Source: an uncultured Clostridia bacterium (GTDB lineage: Bacteria > Bacillota > Clostridia > Saccharofermentanales > Saccharofermentanaceae). From it: DNA of 64,000 nt. Positions 36,041 to 44,856 of this stretch are shown here, piece after piece. Every line of letters begins with the position of its first letter. Positions within the stretch are counted from its first letter, which is position 1. The DNA lies in assembly GCA_946537885.1 (NCBI GenBank), contig CAMNGC010000005.1, forward strand, positions 1-64,000. The letters are read 5' to 3'. The notes under the pieces were generated by a model. The model searched no databases. It was not told where the DNA came from and saw nothing but the letters and a program-made list of their open reading frames with translations. Both the position numbers and the translations under genes were made by a program.

Positions 36041-37279
36041 ATGGCAAGAAGAGTAGTAATCACAGGTATGGGCGCCATCACGCCTCTCGGAAACACGGTA
36101 GATGAATTCTGGGCAGGCTTAAAGCGCGGCAAGACAGCCGTGGCTCCCATCACAAAGTTCGATACTGAAGCGACAAACTGCGCCATCCATCTGGCGGCTG
36201 AAGTAAAGGACTTTGACCCTTCCAAGTATATGGATTTTAAGACCGCCAAGAGAATGGAGCTTTTCTCTCAGTATGCCGTAGCCGCGGCAACTGATGCAGT
36301 CGAGGATGCAGGCCTCGATATGGAGAAGGAAGATCCTTTCCGCGTAGGTGTTATCGTAAGCTCCGGTGTCGGCAGCATGCAGGCACATGAGCGCGAGCAG
36401 GTAAAGATGCACGAAGGCAAAAAGTGCGGTCCCCTTTATATCCCTATGATGATCTCCAATATGGCATCTGCCAACATCGCGATCAAGTACGGAATGAAGG
36501 GCAAGAACACATGTATCGTAACAGCCTGCGCTACCGGTACAAATTCCATCGGTGACGCTTTTAAGTCCGTTAAGTATGATGAGGCTGATGTTATGGTAGC
36601 AGGCGGCTGCGAGGCTGCAGTATGCATGTCTTCGATCAAGGGCTTCGGAGCTCTTACGGCGCTGTCCACCAACCCCGATCCCGAGACGGCATCCAGACCT
36701 TTCGATAAGGACAGAGACGGTTTTGTATCCGGTGAGGGTGCCGGTGTAATGATCCTTGAGGAGCTCGAGCATGCCAAGGCAAGAGGCGCTAAGATCTATG
36801 CCGAGGTTGTAGGTTACGGCGCAACATGTGATGCATATCACATCACATCTCCTGCCGAGGACGGCTCCGGTGCAGGAACGGCCATGATCATCGCCATGAA
36901 GGAAGCAGGAATTGAGCCTAAGGATGTTGATTATATCAACGCTCATGGTACATCTACCCACCACAATGACCTTTTCGAGACGAGAGCGATCAAGTATGCA
37001 TTCGGCGATGAGGCATACAATGTATCTATCAACTCCACCAAGTCCATGATCGGACACCTTCTCGGAGGTGCCGGCGGTGTTGAGCTTATCGTCTGCGTTA
37101 AAGCTATTCAGGACGGTTATGTTCATGTTACGGCGGGCTCCAAGGAGACAGAGGGCGAGATGGATCTCGACTATACTTTCTTCGAAGGTAAGGATCGCGA
37201 CATCACATATGCAATGAGCAACTCTTTGGGATTCGGCGGCCACAACGCTTCCGTTATCGTAAAGAAGTACGCTGAGTAA
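36041..37279 (+). CDS. fabF: 3-oxoacyl-ACP synthase II
   Basis: A 412-residue KAS II elongating acyl-ACP with malonyl-ACP. Catalytic Cys163 in 'VTACATGTNS', His in 'NAHGTSTHHND' and 'MIGHLLGGAGG'. Full length. GGAGG precedes the ATG; 38 bp after fabG. Confidence 0.96.
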   Translation: MARRVVITGMGAITPLGNTVDEFWAGLKRGKTAVAPITKFDTEATNCAIHLAAEVKDFDPSKYMDFKTAKRMELFSQYAVAAATDAVEDAGLDMEKEDPFRVGVIVSSGVGSMQAHEREQVKMHEGKKCGPLYIPMMISNMASANIAIKYGMKGKNTCIVTACATGTNSIGDAFKSVKYDEADVMVAGGCEAAVCMSSIKGFGALTALSTNPDPETASRPFDKDRDGFVSGEGAGVMILEELEHAKARGAKIYAEVVGYGATCDAYHITSPAEDGSGAGTAMIIAMKEAGIEPKDVDYINAHGTSTHHNDLFETRAIKYAFGDEAYNVSINSTKSMIGHLLGGAGGVELIVCVKAIQDGYVHVTAGSKETEGEMDLDYTFFEGKDRDITYAMSNSLGFGGHNASVIVKKYAE

Positions 37280-37306
37280 AGAGACTGGCAGGCAAGGAGA
37301 AAAACT

Positions 37307-37741
37307 ATGGCTAACACACTTAACACACAGGAGATCATGAAGATCATCCCCCACAGACATCCCTTCCTCTTGATCGACAAGATCGAGGACTATGTGCCCG
37401 GCGAGTATGCTGTCGCAATCAAGAATTTCACATACGATGAGTACTTCTTCAGAGGACATTTCCCGGAGATGCCTATCGTTCCCGGCGTTCTGACAGTTGA
37501 GGCTCTGGCTCAGACCGGCGCAGTTGCCATCCTCTCTCAGGAGGAGTTCAAGGGCAAGATCGCCGTATTTGCAGGTATCGACAAGTGTAAGTTCAAGAGA
37601 CAGATCGTCCCCGGTGATACAGTGCGTCTTGAGACCAAGATCACACAGGTAAGAGGCCCGGTCGGCGTTGGCGAGGCGCTTGCAACGGTTGATGGCAAGA
37701 CGGCCGTTCAGTGCACATTGAAGTTCGCAATACTGCAGTAA
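37307..37741 (+). CDS. fabZ: 3-hydroxyacyl-ACP dehydratase
   Basis: A 144-residue hot-dog-fold dehydratase. Catalytic His is in 'PHRHPFLLIDKI' and Glu in 'GHFPEMPIVPGVLTVEALAQ' (in part). Last gene of the operon and followed by a terminator. The operon lacks acpP, acc genes and a regulator, which must lie elsewhere. Confidence 0.96.
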   Translation: MANTLNTQEIMKIIPHRHPFLLIDKIEDYVPGEYAVAIKNFTYDEYFFRGHFPEMPIVPGVLTVEALAQTGAVAILSQEEFKGKIAVFAGIDKCKFKRQIVPGDTVRLETKITQVRGPVGVGEALATVDGKTAVQCTLKFAILQ

Positions 37742-37764
37742 GGCGGATCGAAAACAAATATCCA

Positions 37765-37795
37765 GGGCCTTCCCGGGTGACGGGAGGGCCCTTTT
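37765..37795 (+). terminator. fab operon terminator
   Basis: 11-bp GC-rich stem (37765-37775 with 37781-37791, one G-U), 5-nt loop, then TTTT. Confidence 0.85.
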
Positions 37796-37826
37796 CGATG
37801 AAAGAATGCGCTATGCAATGTGCGCT

Positions 37827-37890
37827 TGTCTCTCAAAATCAGGTTTTTTGTCTACATTCTCGAAAAGGAGGGACATTGATTTTGTAGACA
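37827..37890 (+). repeat. Intergenic element with interleaved inverted repeats, copy 1
   Basis: Order of arms: A TGTCTCTC (37827-37834), B TGTCTACA (37849-37856), A' GAGGGACA (37868-37875), B' TGTAGACA (37883-37890). A pairs with A' (one G-U) and B with B' (perfect), so the helices cross. TCGAAAA lies between B and A'. It is in the 284-bp gap after fabZ. The rest of that gap shows only the fab terminator and an AT-rich stretch before the next gene. Confidence 0.75.
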
Positions 37891-38025
37891 GCCCCCGTAA
37901 ATTGAAACAACAGGCAGTCACTGCAGAAAATGTAACATAAATCAAACAAATCCGTAGCGTCAGTCGTCTTCTTTATTGGTATCATTATTTTGGAAAAAGA
38001 TCAAAACGCTTAAGGGGTCAGACTC

Positions 38026-39978
38026 ATGAACAGAGTTAAGATTGCAACAAGGATCATTACTGCCTTTTTGTGTGCGGTATTGATGGTGAACGGCGTATCT
38101 GCTGCCGGAAAGGTGCAGGTAAGCGCGGATCAGACGACAGCAGCGGAAGAGAGCGCCGAAGAGGGCGTCCGCGGATACATCTCGAGACTTTACGACTATG
38201 TGCTCCAAAGACCGGTTGACGGCCCGGGGCTTGATTACTGGGAAAGCAGGATGAGGACAGACGCTTCAGCGGCGGTTGTTGCCTGGGGCTTCTTTAACAG
38301 CGACGAGTTTAAGAGCAGGGGACTTTCCGACGAGGAATATCTGGATATTCTTTACAGGTCGATATTGGGCAGACCTGCTGATGAACCCGGCCTTGAATAC
38401 TGGAAGGAACAGCTCAAGAGCGGTTTCCCCCGCAATCGTGTGCTGGAAGGCTTTATCGATTCGACGGAGTTTGGCGCCATCTGTAATGAATACGGCGTTG
38501 AGAGAGGCCACATTACATTGAGCGATATACTCGATATTCACTACAAGGCGGCTCAATTTGTTACGCGCGCCTATCGCATTATCCTTCAGAGAGATCCGGA
38601 CGAGCCGGGCCTTCGCGACTGGGTGGACAGACTGTCATCCGGCAGATCCTCTGCTTCCGATGTTATCTATGGTTTCTTTGCAAGCCCTGAGTTTATTTCA
38701 CGTAATTTCTCCGATGAGGATTATGTGGAGTTCCTCTATCAGGCCCTCCTCTCCAGAGGCAGCGACGAGCAGGGCAAAGCAAACTGGGTCAGCATCCTTC
38801 AGGATTCACAGACGACCAGGATGTATCTGCTTAAGGGCTTTATCGATTCGGCGGAGTTTGCACAGCTCTGCGCATCTTACGAGATCCCCAAGGGTACTTT
38901 CGCTACCAGCGAAGCCCGCGACTTAAATCCTGCGGCAAATCTTCTGATAATTAACGGTTACGAGTCTGTTTTCGGACGTAAGCCTACTGTTGATGAGCTG
39001 AATCATTGGGCGCTTGAATTCTATAACGGCAAGTCAGCTACCACGTTCCTGACGGGCATCTATTCTGCCGATTCCTTTAAGCAGCTTACGGCTACACAGC
39101 AGGCGCAGGCGATCTACCAGTCCGCTCTCGGAAGAGATGCCACGGATGAAGAAGCTTCCGCAGCTGCAGCGGAGATCGCCGGCAGAGGTCTGTCAGCTTA
39201 TCTGGATACGGTCTATCATTGTCAGGAGTTTGACACTTACTGCAAGTCTCACGGCGTAGGAACTTTCTTTAACGCAGGCTTTAATACGGTCAACGGACGC
39301 AAGTTCTACTACATTAACGGAGCCCTTGCTTCCGGTTGGCAGAGGATCGACGGCAACAGATATTATTTCGATCCGGAATCGGGCAATGCGGCAGTGACGG
39401 GCTGGAAGTATATCGAAGGCTACAAGTATTATTTCGACGGGGAGGGTAAGCTCCTTCAGAATGTCGAGTCCATTATCGGACCTCAGAGCAGATATTATCT
39501 TACCGTTAACTGTTATACGAATACGGTTATGGTTTATGCATATGACTCCGCGAACGGCACATATGATATTCCGGTAAAAGCTATTGTATGTTCCTGCGGA
39601 ACCGCCGGTAATGAGACGATCCAGGGCGACTTTACTTTACAGAGACTTCAGCCTTGGAGAGAGCTGATGGGCGATGTCTACGGCCAGTACTGCACGAGGA
39701 TATCAGGCAACTTCCTCTTCCATTCCGCCTGGTTCTATGAGAACGGAAACCATCAGTCAGTATCCGTAAGACAGTACAATATGCTCGGACGCAATGCTTC
39801 ACACGGCTGTGTAAGACTTACGACCGCGGATGCCAAGTGGATCTATGAGAACTGCAACGGCTGTCCGGTACACTTGTTTACTAACGACCAGCCGGCGCCT
39901 TTCGATAAGCCGGTTCCGCCTTCCGCAGTACCCGTACATGGAGATTATGGTTATGACCCGACAGACCCCGTGCGCTGA
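38026..39978 (+). CDS. Secreted DUF4214 / wall-binding-repeat / L,D-transpeptidase fusion
   Basis: A 650-residue exported protein with a signal peptide (residues 1-27). Residues 48-400 hold several DUF4214-type repeats ('YVLQRPVDGPGLDYW', 'SILGRPADEPGLEYW', 'IILQRDPDEPGLRDW'). Residues 415-475 carry aromatic repeats like choline/glucan-binding modules ('GWQRIDGNRYYFD', 'GWKYIEGYKYYFD'). The C-terminus is a YkuD domain with 'NASHGCVRLTTADAKW', catalytic Cys near 595. It probably anchors to a surface polymer and remodels peptidoglycan. The GH3 gene starts inside its last codons. Confidence 0.88.
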   Translation: MNRVKIATRIITAFLCAVLMVNGVSAAGKVQVSADQTTAAEESAEEGVRGYISRLYDYVLQRPVDGPGLDYWESRMRTDASAAVVAWGFFNSDEFKSRGLSDEEYLDILYRSILGRPADEPGLEYWKEQLKSGFPRNRVLEGFIDSTEFGAICNEYGVERGHITLSDILDIHYKAAQFVTRAYRIILQRDPDEPGLRDWVDRLSSGRSSASDVIYGFFASPEFISRNFSDEDYVEFLYQALLSRGSDEQGKANWVSILQDSQTTRMYLLKGFIDSAEFAQLCASYEIPKGTFATSEARDLNPAANLLIINGYESVFGRKPTVDELNHWALEFYNGKSATTFLTGIYSADSFKQLTATQQAQAIYQSALGRDATDEEASAAAAEIAGRGLSAYLDTVYHCQEFDTYCKSHGVGTFFNAGFNTVNGRKFYYINGALASGWQRIDGNRYYFDPESGNAAVTGWKYIEGYKYYFDGEGKLLQNVESIIGPQSRYYLTVNCYTNTVMVYAYDSANGTYDIPVKAIVCSCGTAGNETIQGDFTLQRLQPWRELMGDVYGQYCTRISGNFLFHSAWFYENGNHQSVSVRQYNMLGRNASHGCVRLTTADAKWIYENCNGCPVHLFTNDQPAPFDKPVPPSAVPVHGDYGYDPTDPVR

Positions 39979-42292
39979 TATCACGAAATTAACTCTTGAA
40001 GAAAAGGCCTCTCTGCTATGCGGAGGGTCTTTCTTCGGCATTAGGGCGATTCCGTCCAAAGATATCCCCAAGGTCCAGATGCTGGACGGCGGTACGGGCA
40101 TGAACTTCGAGCAACTGATGGGTGACATCGCCACAGATGTCCGCGAAGAGTGTAGCGGCACTGAGTTCGACAATGCCATTCGTTACATGTTCGAGCCGGA
40201 CAGATTAAGCGACAGGGAGAAGGAGATCCGCGAAAAGCTCCTGACCATCCTACGCGACCGCATCGGTTGCGAGCCCTCACCCGGATGTTATCCTCCGGGC
40301 ATTCTCCTGGGCTCCACATGGGATGCTGCTACAGTCCGTGAGGTTGGCGATGCGCTTGGCCTCGAGGCGGCATTATATGGCATTTCCGTCCTATTAGGCA
40401 CACCCAATGTCAACATACTGCGTGAGCCGCGCAACGGAAGATTTTTCGAAGGATATTCGGAGGATCCTTATCTGACGGCCGAGCTCGGATCCCAGCTGGT
40501 ATTGGGAGTCGAGGGCAGGGGCGTTGCCGCTAATGTGAAGCATTACGCTGCCAACAATCTTGAGATCAACCGCGTGGGAATAAATGAGATCATATCCGAG
40601 CGGGCTCTGCGCGAAATATATTTCCCGGGCTTTAAGGCCTGCGTTGATGCCGGCTGTGCCACTGTTATGGCCGCTTATCCTGCCATCAACGGCAAGAACT
40701 GTACAGAGAATCCCTGGCTTCTGCGTGACGTTCTGCGTTCCGAGTGGGACTTTACCGGACCCGTAATGACTGACTGGGGAGCCTGCACCGGTCTTAAGAG
40801 CAATTCAGTTAGAGCCGGCATAGATCTGATCATGCCCGGTCCCTGCGAACCCGATCAGATAATCGAAGCTGTCAAGGCGGGCGAGCTGGATGAGAAGGTC
40901 GTCGACGAGGCCTGCGGACGCGTACTTGAGCTGATATCAAAATACGCTCGTGACGGCGGATTGCCCGAGGGTGTGTCTTATGAGGATTATATCCGGATCG
41001 GCGACGAGGCTGCCTACAAGGCGGCCTGCGAAGGCATAGTCATGTTGCGCAATAAAGACTCGGCGCTTCCGGCAGCTGAGGGCGAGACCTATATATTTTT
41101 CGGTAATGAGAGCGGAGTTCTTTATGATTACGGAAGCGGATCGGCTCAGGTATTTACAGACCGTCGCCAAAGTCTCGGCGATGCTATCAGGGCTTCTGAT
41201 CCCACTTCCCGTGTGCTGACCTGCGATATCGGTGAATTTGCCGGCAATCCTGACAGCACTGCGCTTGTGGTCTGTTCTGTTTTCTCGGCCGAGGGAACCG
41301 ACCGCCATGACATAAAGTTGCCTTCGGATATAGTCGATACCATCAAAGGTCTCGCAGCCTTGAAGAATCGCGCCGGCGGCAGAGCCGGCAAGATCGTCCT
41401 GATACTGAATGTACCGGCACCGGTGGAGTTGGCTGATATTGCCGATGATACCGATGCGATCTTCTGTTGTTACTACCCCGGCATGATGGGTACCCGCGCT
41501 CTGGCTGACATCCTTCTCGGTCGCGTTAATCCCTCGGGGCATCTGACCTGCACTTTCCCGGTCCGCTATGAAGATACACCTGCTTTTTTGAACTATCCCG
41601 ACAGCTTTACTTGCGTATATGGCGAAGATATCTATGTCGGGTACCGCGGCTATGAGAAACGAGGCATTAAGCCTTTCTATCCTTTTGGCTATGGCCTGTC
41701 TTACACTAACTTCGAGATCAGCGGCGGCATGATCGGCAAGGATGAGTATTCCCTCGGAGACGAGGTAAGTGTATCTTTTACTCTTCGTAATGTGGGCAAG
41801 CGGGACGGCAAAGCGGTGGTCCAGCTCTACGTGGGCGATCCTTTGTCCAAGCTTGGTAAGCCGGTTAAGGAGCTGCGCGCTTTTGGTAAATACGAGGTGG
41901 GCGCCGGTGAGTCGGTAATCGGCATCCTGGATTTCCGGATCGACCAACTGGCCTCTTTTGACCCTGACTACGGGCGCTTCCTGATCGAAGACGGGAACTA
42001 TACGGTCTATCTCGGAAGTTCAGCGGAGGATGCGACACCTGTCGGTTCTTTCCGCCTCGTCGACGGTTCGCCTGAATATCGCTTGGGCATTAACTCGACC
42101 GTGCTGACCGTCTGGGAGACGCCGGAACTGCTGGAGGCTATTAAGGCGGATATTGCCCGCACGGGATCCGAGCTTCAGGTGCTTATTGAGAATTACCGAT
42201 ATACGCCTTTTCGAAAAATATCAGAGATATACGAGAATGCTTCTGAATTTGAAGAATTCATTCGCGTGGCCGGTGAATATCTGAAGGGATGA
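39953..42292 (+). CDS. Glycoside hydrolase family 3 (beta-glucosidase type)
   Basis: A ~779-residue GH3 enzyme without a signal peptide, so probably cytoplasmic. The catalytic nucleophile Asp is in 'GPVMTDWGACTG'. Conserved 'NILREPRNGRFFEGYSEDP', 'VKHYAANNLEINR' and the second-domain 'FFGNESGVLYDYGSGSAQV' are present; a fibronectin-III-like domain closes the protein ('GYGLSYTNFEISG'). Start chosen at ATG 39953: GGAG at 39940-39943 is 9 nt upstream and the next residues match the family start. This overlaps the preceding gene by 26 bp. The frame is open further upstream but that part is only the other gene's shadow. Confidence 0.9.
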   Translation: MTRQTPCADITKLTLEEKASLLCGGSFFGIRAIPSKDIPKVQMLDGGTGMNFEQLMGDIATDVREECSGTEFDNAIRYMFEPDRLSDREKEIREKLLTILRDRIGCEPSPGCYPPGILLGSTWDAATVREVGDALGLEAALYGISVLLGTPNVNILREPRNGRFFEGYSEDPYLTAELGSQLVLGVEGRGVAANVKHYAANNLEINRVGINEIISERALREIYFPGFKACVDAGCATVMAAYPAINGKNCTENPWLLRDVLRSEWDFTGPVMTDWGACTGLKSNSVRAGIDLIMPGPCEPDQIIEAVKAGELDEKVVDEACGRVLELISKYARDGGLPEGVSYEDYIRIGDEAAYKAACEGIVMLRNKDSALPAAEGETYIFFGNESGVLYDYGSGSAQVFTDRRQSLGDAIRASDPTSRVLTCDIGEFAGNPDSTALVVCSVFSAEGTDRHDIKLPSDIVDTIKGLAALKNRAGGRAGKIVLILNVPAPVELADIADDTDAIFCCYYPGMMGTRALADILLGRVNPSGHLTCTFPVRYEDTPAFLNYPDSFTCVYGEDIYVGYRGYEKRGIKPFYPFGYGLSYTNFEISGGMIGKDEYSLGDEVSVSFTLRNVGKRDGKAVVQLYVGDPLSKLGKPVKELRAFGKYEVGAGESVIGILDFRIDQLASFDPDYGRFLIEDGNYTVYLGSSAEDATPVGSFRLVDGSPEYRLGINSTVLTVWETPELLEAIKADIARTGSELQVLIENYRYTPFRKISEIYENASEFEEFIRVAGEYLKG

Positions 42293-42395
42293 CGGCTGCG
42301 GAAGTGCAAGGGGGAAGGCTTGTATAAACGATCGGGGGAGCTTTGTTTGAAAAGCCGGAATCGAAGCCAGTATTCCCAGAGGCTGAATCCGTCTG

Positions 42396-42764
42396 TCAAG
42401 CTATGTCTACTATTTCAGCTCCCAGAGGCATGAGTGACAGTTTGGCAAGCTTAAAGCACTGCATGCCGAAGGGGATGCCGATGATGGTGATGCAAAAAAG
42501 AAATCCCGCAAAGATGAAAAGAACGGCAAGCTCGATCCCGCCCAGGAACAGCCAGATAATATTGATAAGTGTTTTGCCGAGGCTGTCGGTGAACTCAACA
42601 TCCTTACGGAATGGCAGGATTACCAGGTCGGCAAACTTGAAGCACTGAATACCGATCGGAAGACCTATGATCGTTATGCTCCAAAGGATACCGAGCACAA
42701 AATAAGCAATTGCAGACCAGAGTCCGATTATGAAAAACCAGATGATATTTCCAAGACTACGCAT
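42396..42764 (-). CDS. YccF-domain membrane protein
   Basis: A 122-residue protein made of two YccF repeats ('ITIIGLPIGIQCFKFADLVILPF' and 'ITIIGIPFGMQCFKLAKLSLMPLG', seen in pieces), each a pair of hydrophobic helices. Function unknown. It converges on the GH3 gene; the 103-bp gap between them shows no clear terminator. Confidence 0.88.
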   Translation of the reverse strand: MRSLGNIIWFFIIGLWSAIAYFVLGILWSITIIGLPIGIQCFKFADLVILPFRKDVEFTDSLGKTLINIIWLFLGGIELAVLFIFAGFLFCITIIGIPFGMQCFKLAKLSLMPLGAEIVDIA

Positions 42765-42946
42765 TTCTACCCCTCGATTCTTGTTTTAAAATATATTAAC
42801 ATAAGCAAAATAGATATTGGAAACATCGTATATATGAATGTGAAGACAACAGCCTCATGCTATATGTTGAGGAAAATTATGACTGAAAACTACAACTGAA
42901 CCGGCCCGGGATAGCATTGCAACATAAATATAACCTATATCGTCCC

Positions 42947-42962
42947 TATAATGATGTATAAT
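42947..42962 (+). promoter_or_regulatory. Possible -10 elements of the CDP-sugar operon
   Basis: Two perfect TATAAT hexamers (42947-42952 and 42957-42962) lie about 45 bp before rfbF. No matching -35 is convincing. Confidence 0.35.
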
Positions 42963-43000
42963 GGGAAGGATTATGAATTCCTTTAGAGAGGGGCCTTGCA

Positions 43001-43783
43001 ATGAAGGTGGTTATTCTTGCCGGCGGATTCGGCACAAGGATCAGTGAAGAGAGCGTCTTGAGACCCAAGCCTATGGTGGAGATCTCGTCCATGCCGATCC
43101 TTTGGCACATAATGAAATATTATTCACATTACGGCTATAACGATTTTATTATCTGCTGCGGCTATAAGCAGTATGTTATCAAAGAGTGGTTTGCCGACTA
43201 TTATCTGCATACTTCGGATGTTACTTTCGACTTTACGGCCGAGAATAAGATGATAGTACACAGCACTCATACGGAACCCTGGAAGGTTACACTCGTAGAT
43301 ACAGGTCTTCGCACGATGACCGGAGGCCGAATCAAGAGGATCCAGAAATATGTCGGTGACGAGCCTTTCATGCTTACATACGGCGACGGTGTAAGCGATG
43401 TCGATCTGCATGCCCTGGAGGCTTTCCACAGAGGTCACGGCAAGATCGCCACGCTCACGACGGTCAATGTGGGACAGCAGTTCGGTTGCATTGAGCTTGC
43501 AGATGACGGCAGCGTAACCAAGTTCCGTGAGAAGAATGACCGTGACGGTGCCCAGATCAATGCTGGCTACATGGTGATGAACCCTGAGATCTTCGATTAT
43601 CTGGAGGGTGATTCGACTGTTTTCGAGAAGGCACCACTGGAGAGACTGGCAAGTGAAGGGCAGCTTAAGGCATATGCGCATAAGGGCTTCTGGAAGTGTA
43701 TGGACACTAAGCGTGACAAGGAACTGCTCGAGAGAATGATCGACAGCGGCGAAGCTCCCTGGATGGTATGGGAGGATAACTGA
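43001..43783 (+). CDS. rfbF: Glucose-1-phosphate cytidylyltransferase
   Basis: A 260-residue nucleotidyltransferase making CDP-glucose from CTP and glucose-1-phosphate. 'VVILAGGFGTRISEES' is the activation loop, 'RPKPMVEIS' the conserved Lys segment, 'YGDGVSDVD' the metal site. The short length and 'GHGKIATLTTV' separate it from RmlA. First gene of a long cluster; the rfbG ATG is 3 bp downstream. Confidence 0.95.
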   Translation: MKVVILAGGFGTRISEESVLRPKPMVEISSMPILWHIMKYYSHYGYNDFIICCGYKQYVIKEWFADYYLHTSDVTFDFTAENKMIVHSTHTEPWKVTLVDTGLRTMTGGRIKRIQKYVGDEPFMLTYGDGVSDVDLHALEAFHRGHGKIATLTTVNVGQQFGCIELADDGSVTKFREKNDRDGAQINAGYMVMNPEIFDYLEGDSTVFEKAPLERLASEGQLKAYAHKGFWKCMDTKRDKELLERMIDSGEAPWMVWEDN

Positions 43784-43786
43784 TCG

Positions 43787-44842
43787 ATGTTTGATCCTGA
43801 ATTTTACAGAGGCAAGAAAGTTTTTCTTACCGGACATACCGGTTTTAAGGGCTCATGGATGAGCCGCATCCTGGTTACTCACGGCGCGATCCTTACCGGA
43901 TATTCGCTTGAGGCGCCTACTTCACCTAATCTCTTTGAGATGGCAGGACTTGAGGGTAAGATGACATCTGTCATCGGCGATATCAGAGATCTTGCTACGC
44001 TTAAGAAGGCTTTCGATGAGGCGAAGCCTGAGATCGTCATCCACATGGCGGCTCAGCCCATCGTCAGAGATTCCTATAAGGATCCTGTTTATACCTACGA
44101 GACAAATGTTATGGGTACGGTTAACATCCTCGAGTGCGTTAGGCTGAGTGACACGGTCAAGTCTTTCCTTAATGTTACGACAGATAAGGTCTATAAGAAC
44201 AATGAGTGGGAGTGGGGCTATAGAGAGAACGAGCCGCTCGACGGCTTTGATCCATATTCAAATTCAAAGTCCTGCAGTGAATTGGTAACTCACAGCTACA
44301 AGAATTCTTTTTTCGAAAATAATGACAGCCCGGCAATATCTACAGCCAGAGCAGGTAATGTTATCGGCGGCGGTGACTTTGCCAATGACAGGATCATTCC
44401 CGATTGTGTAAGGGCAGCTCTCAAGGGTGAGACGATCACCGTAAGAAATCCCTATTCCACAAGACCCTACCAGCATGTTTTAGAACCCGTAATGGCATAT
44501 CTCATGATCGCTGCGGCACAATATGAGGATAAAAGCAAAGCTTCGTGGTATAATGTCGGTCCTGATGACTGCGACTGCGTAACTACCGGCGAGATCACCG
44601 ATATGTTCTGCAAGAGCTGGGGAGAAGGCATGACCTGGATCAACAAGGCGGACGGAGGCCCTCATGAGGCCAACTTCCTGAAGCTGGATTCGTCTAAGAT
44701 CAAGACCGTCTTCGGATGGAAGCCCACCTGGCATATGGACGAGACCATCAGGCGAGTCACCGAGTGGACGCGCGCATACCGCGACGGCGAGGATATAGCC
44801 GCCGTAATGGACAAGCAGATAAATGATTTTATTAACGGATAA
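43787..44842 (+). CDS. rfbG: CDP-glucose 4,6-dehydratase
   Basis: A 351-residue extended SDR converting CDP-glucose to CDP-4-keto-6-deoxyglucose. NAD-binding motif 'TGHTGFKGSWMS' and the 'NVTTDKVYKNNEW' then 'YSNSKSCSE' catalytic region are diagnostic for RfbG over RmlB. 'RPYQHVLEPVMAYL' is also typical. Directly between rfbF and rfbH. Confidence 0.95.
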   Translation: MFDPEFYRGKKVFLTGHTGFKGSWMSRILVTHGAILTGYSLEAPTSPNLFEMAGLEGKMTSVIGDIRDLATLKKAFDEAKPEIVIHMAAQPIVRDSYKDPVYTYETNVMGTVNILECVRLSDTVKSFLNVTTDKVYKNNEWEWGYRENEPLDGFDPYSNSKSCSELVTHSYKNSFFENNDSPAISTARAGNVIGGGDFANDRIIPDCVRAALKGETITVRNPYSTRPYQHVLEPVMAYLMIAAAQYEDKSKASWYNVGPDDCDCVTTGEITDMFCKSWGEGMTWINKADGGPHEANFLKLDSSKIKTVFGWKPTWHMDETIRRVTEWTRAYRDGEDIAAVMDKQINDFING

Positions 44843-44856
44843 AGAGGTTAAGGCTT

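Noticed and set aside
36119..37459. 446-codon open frame antisense to fabF and fabZ
   Set aside because: Spans two confident genes on the other strand and has no recognisable features.
39830..39952. Upstream extension of the GH3 protein
   Set aside because: It lies inside the transpeptidase coding sequence, has no ribosome site, and its residues do not look like a GH3 N-terminus or a signal peptide.
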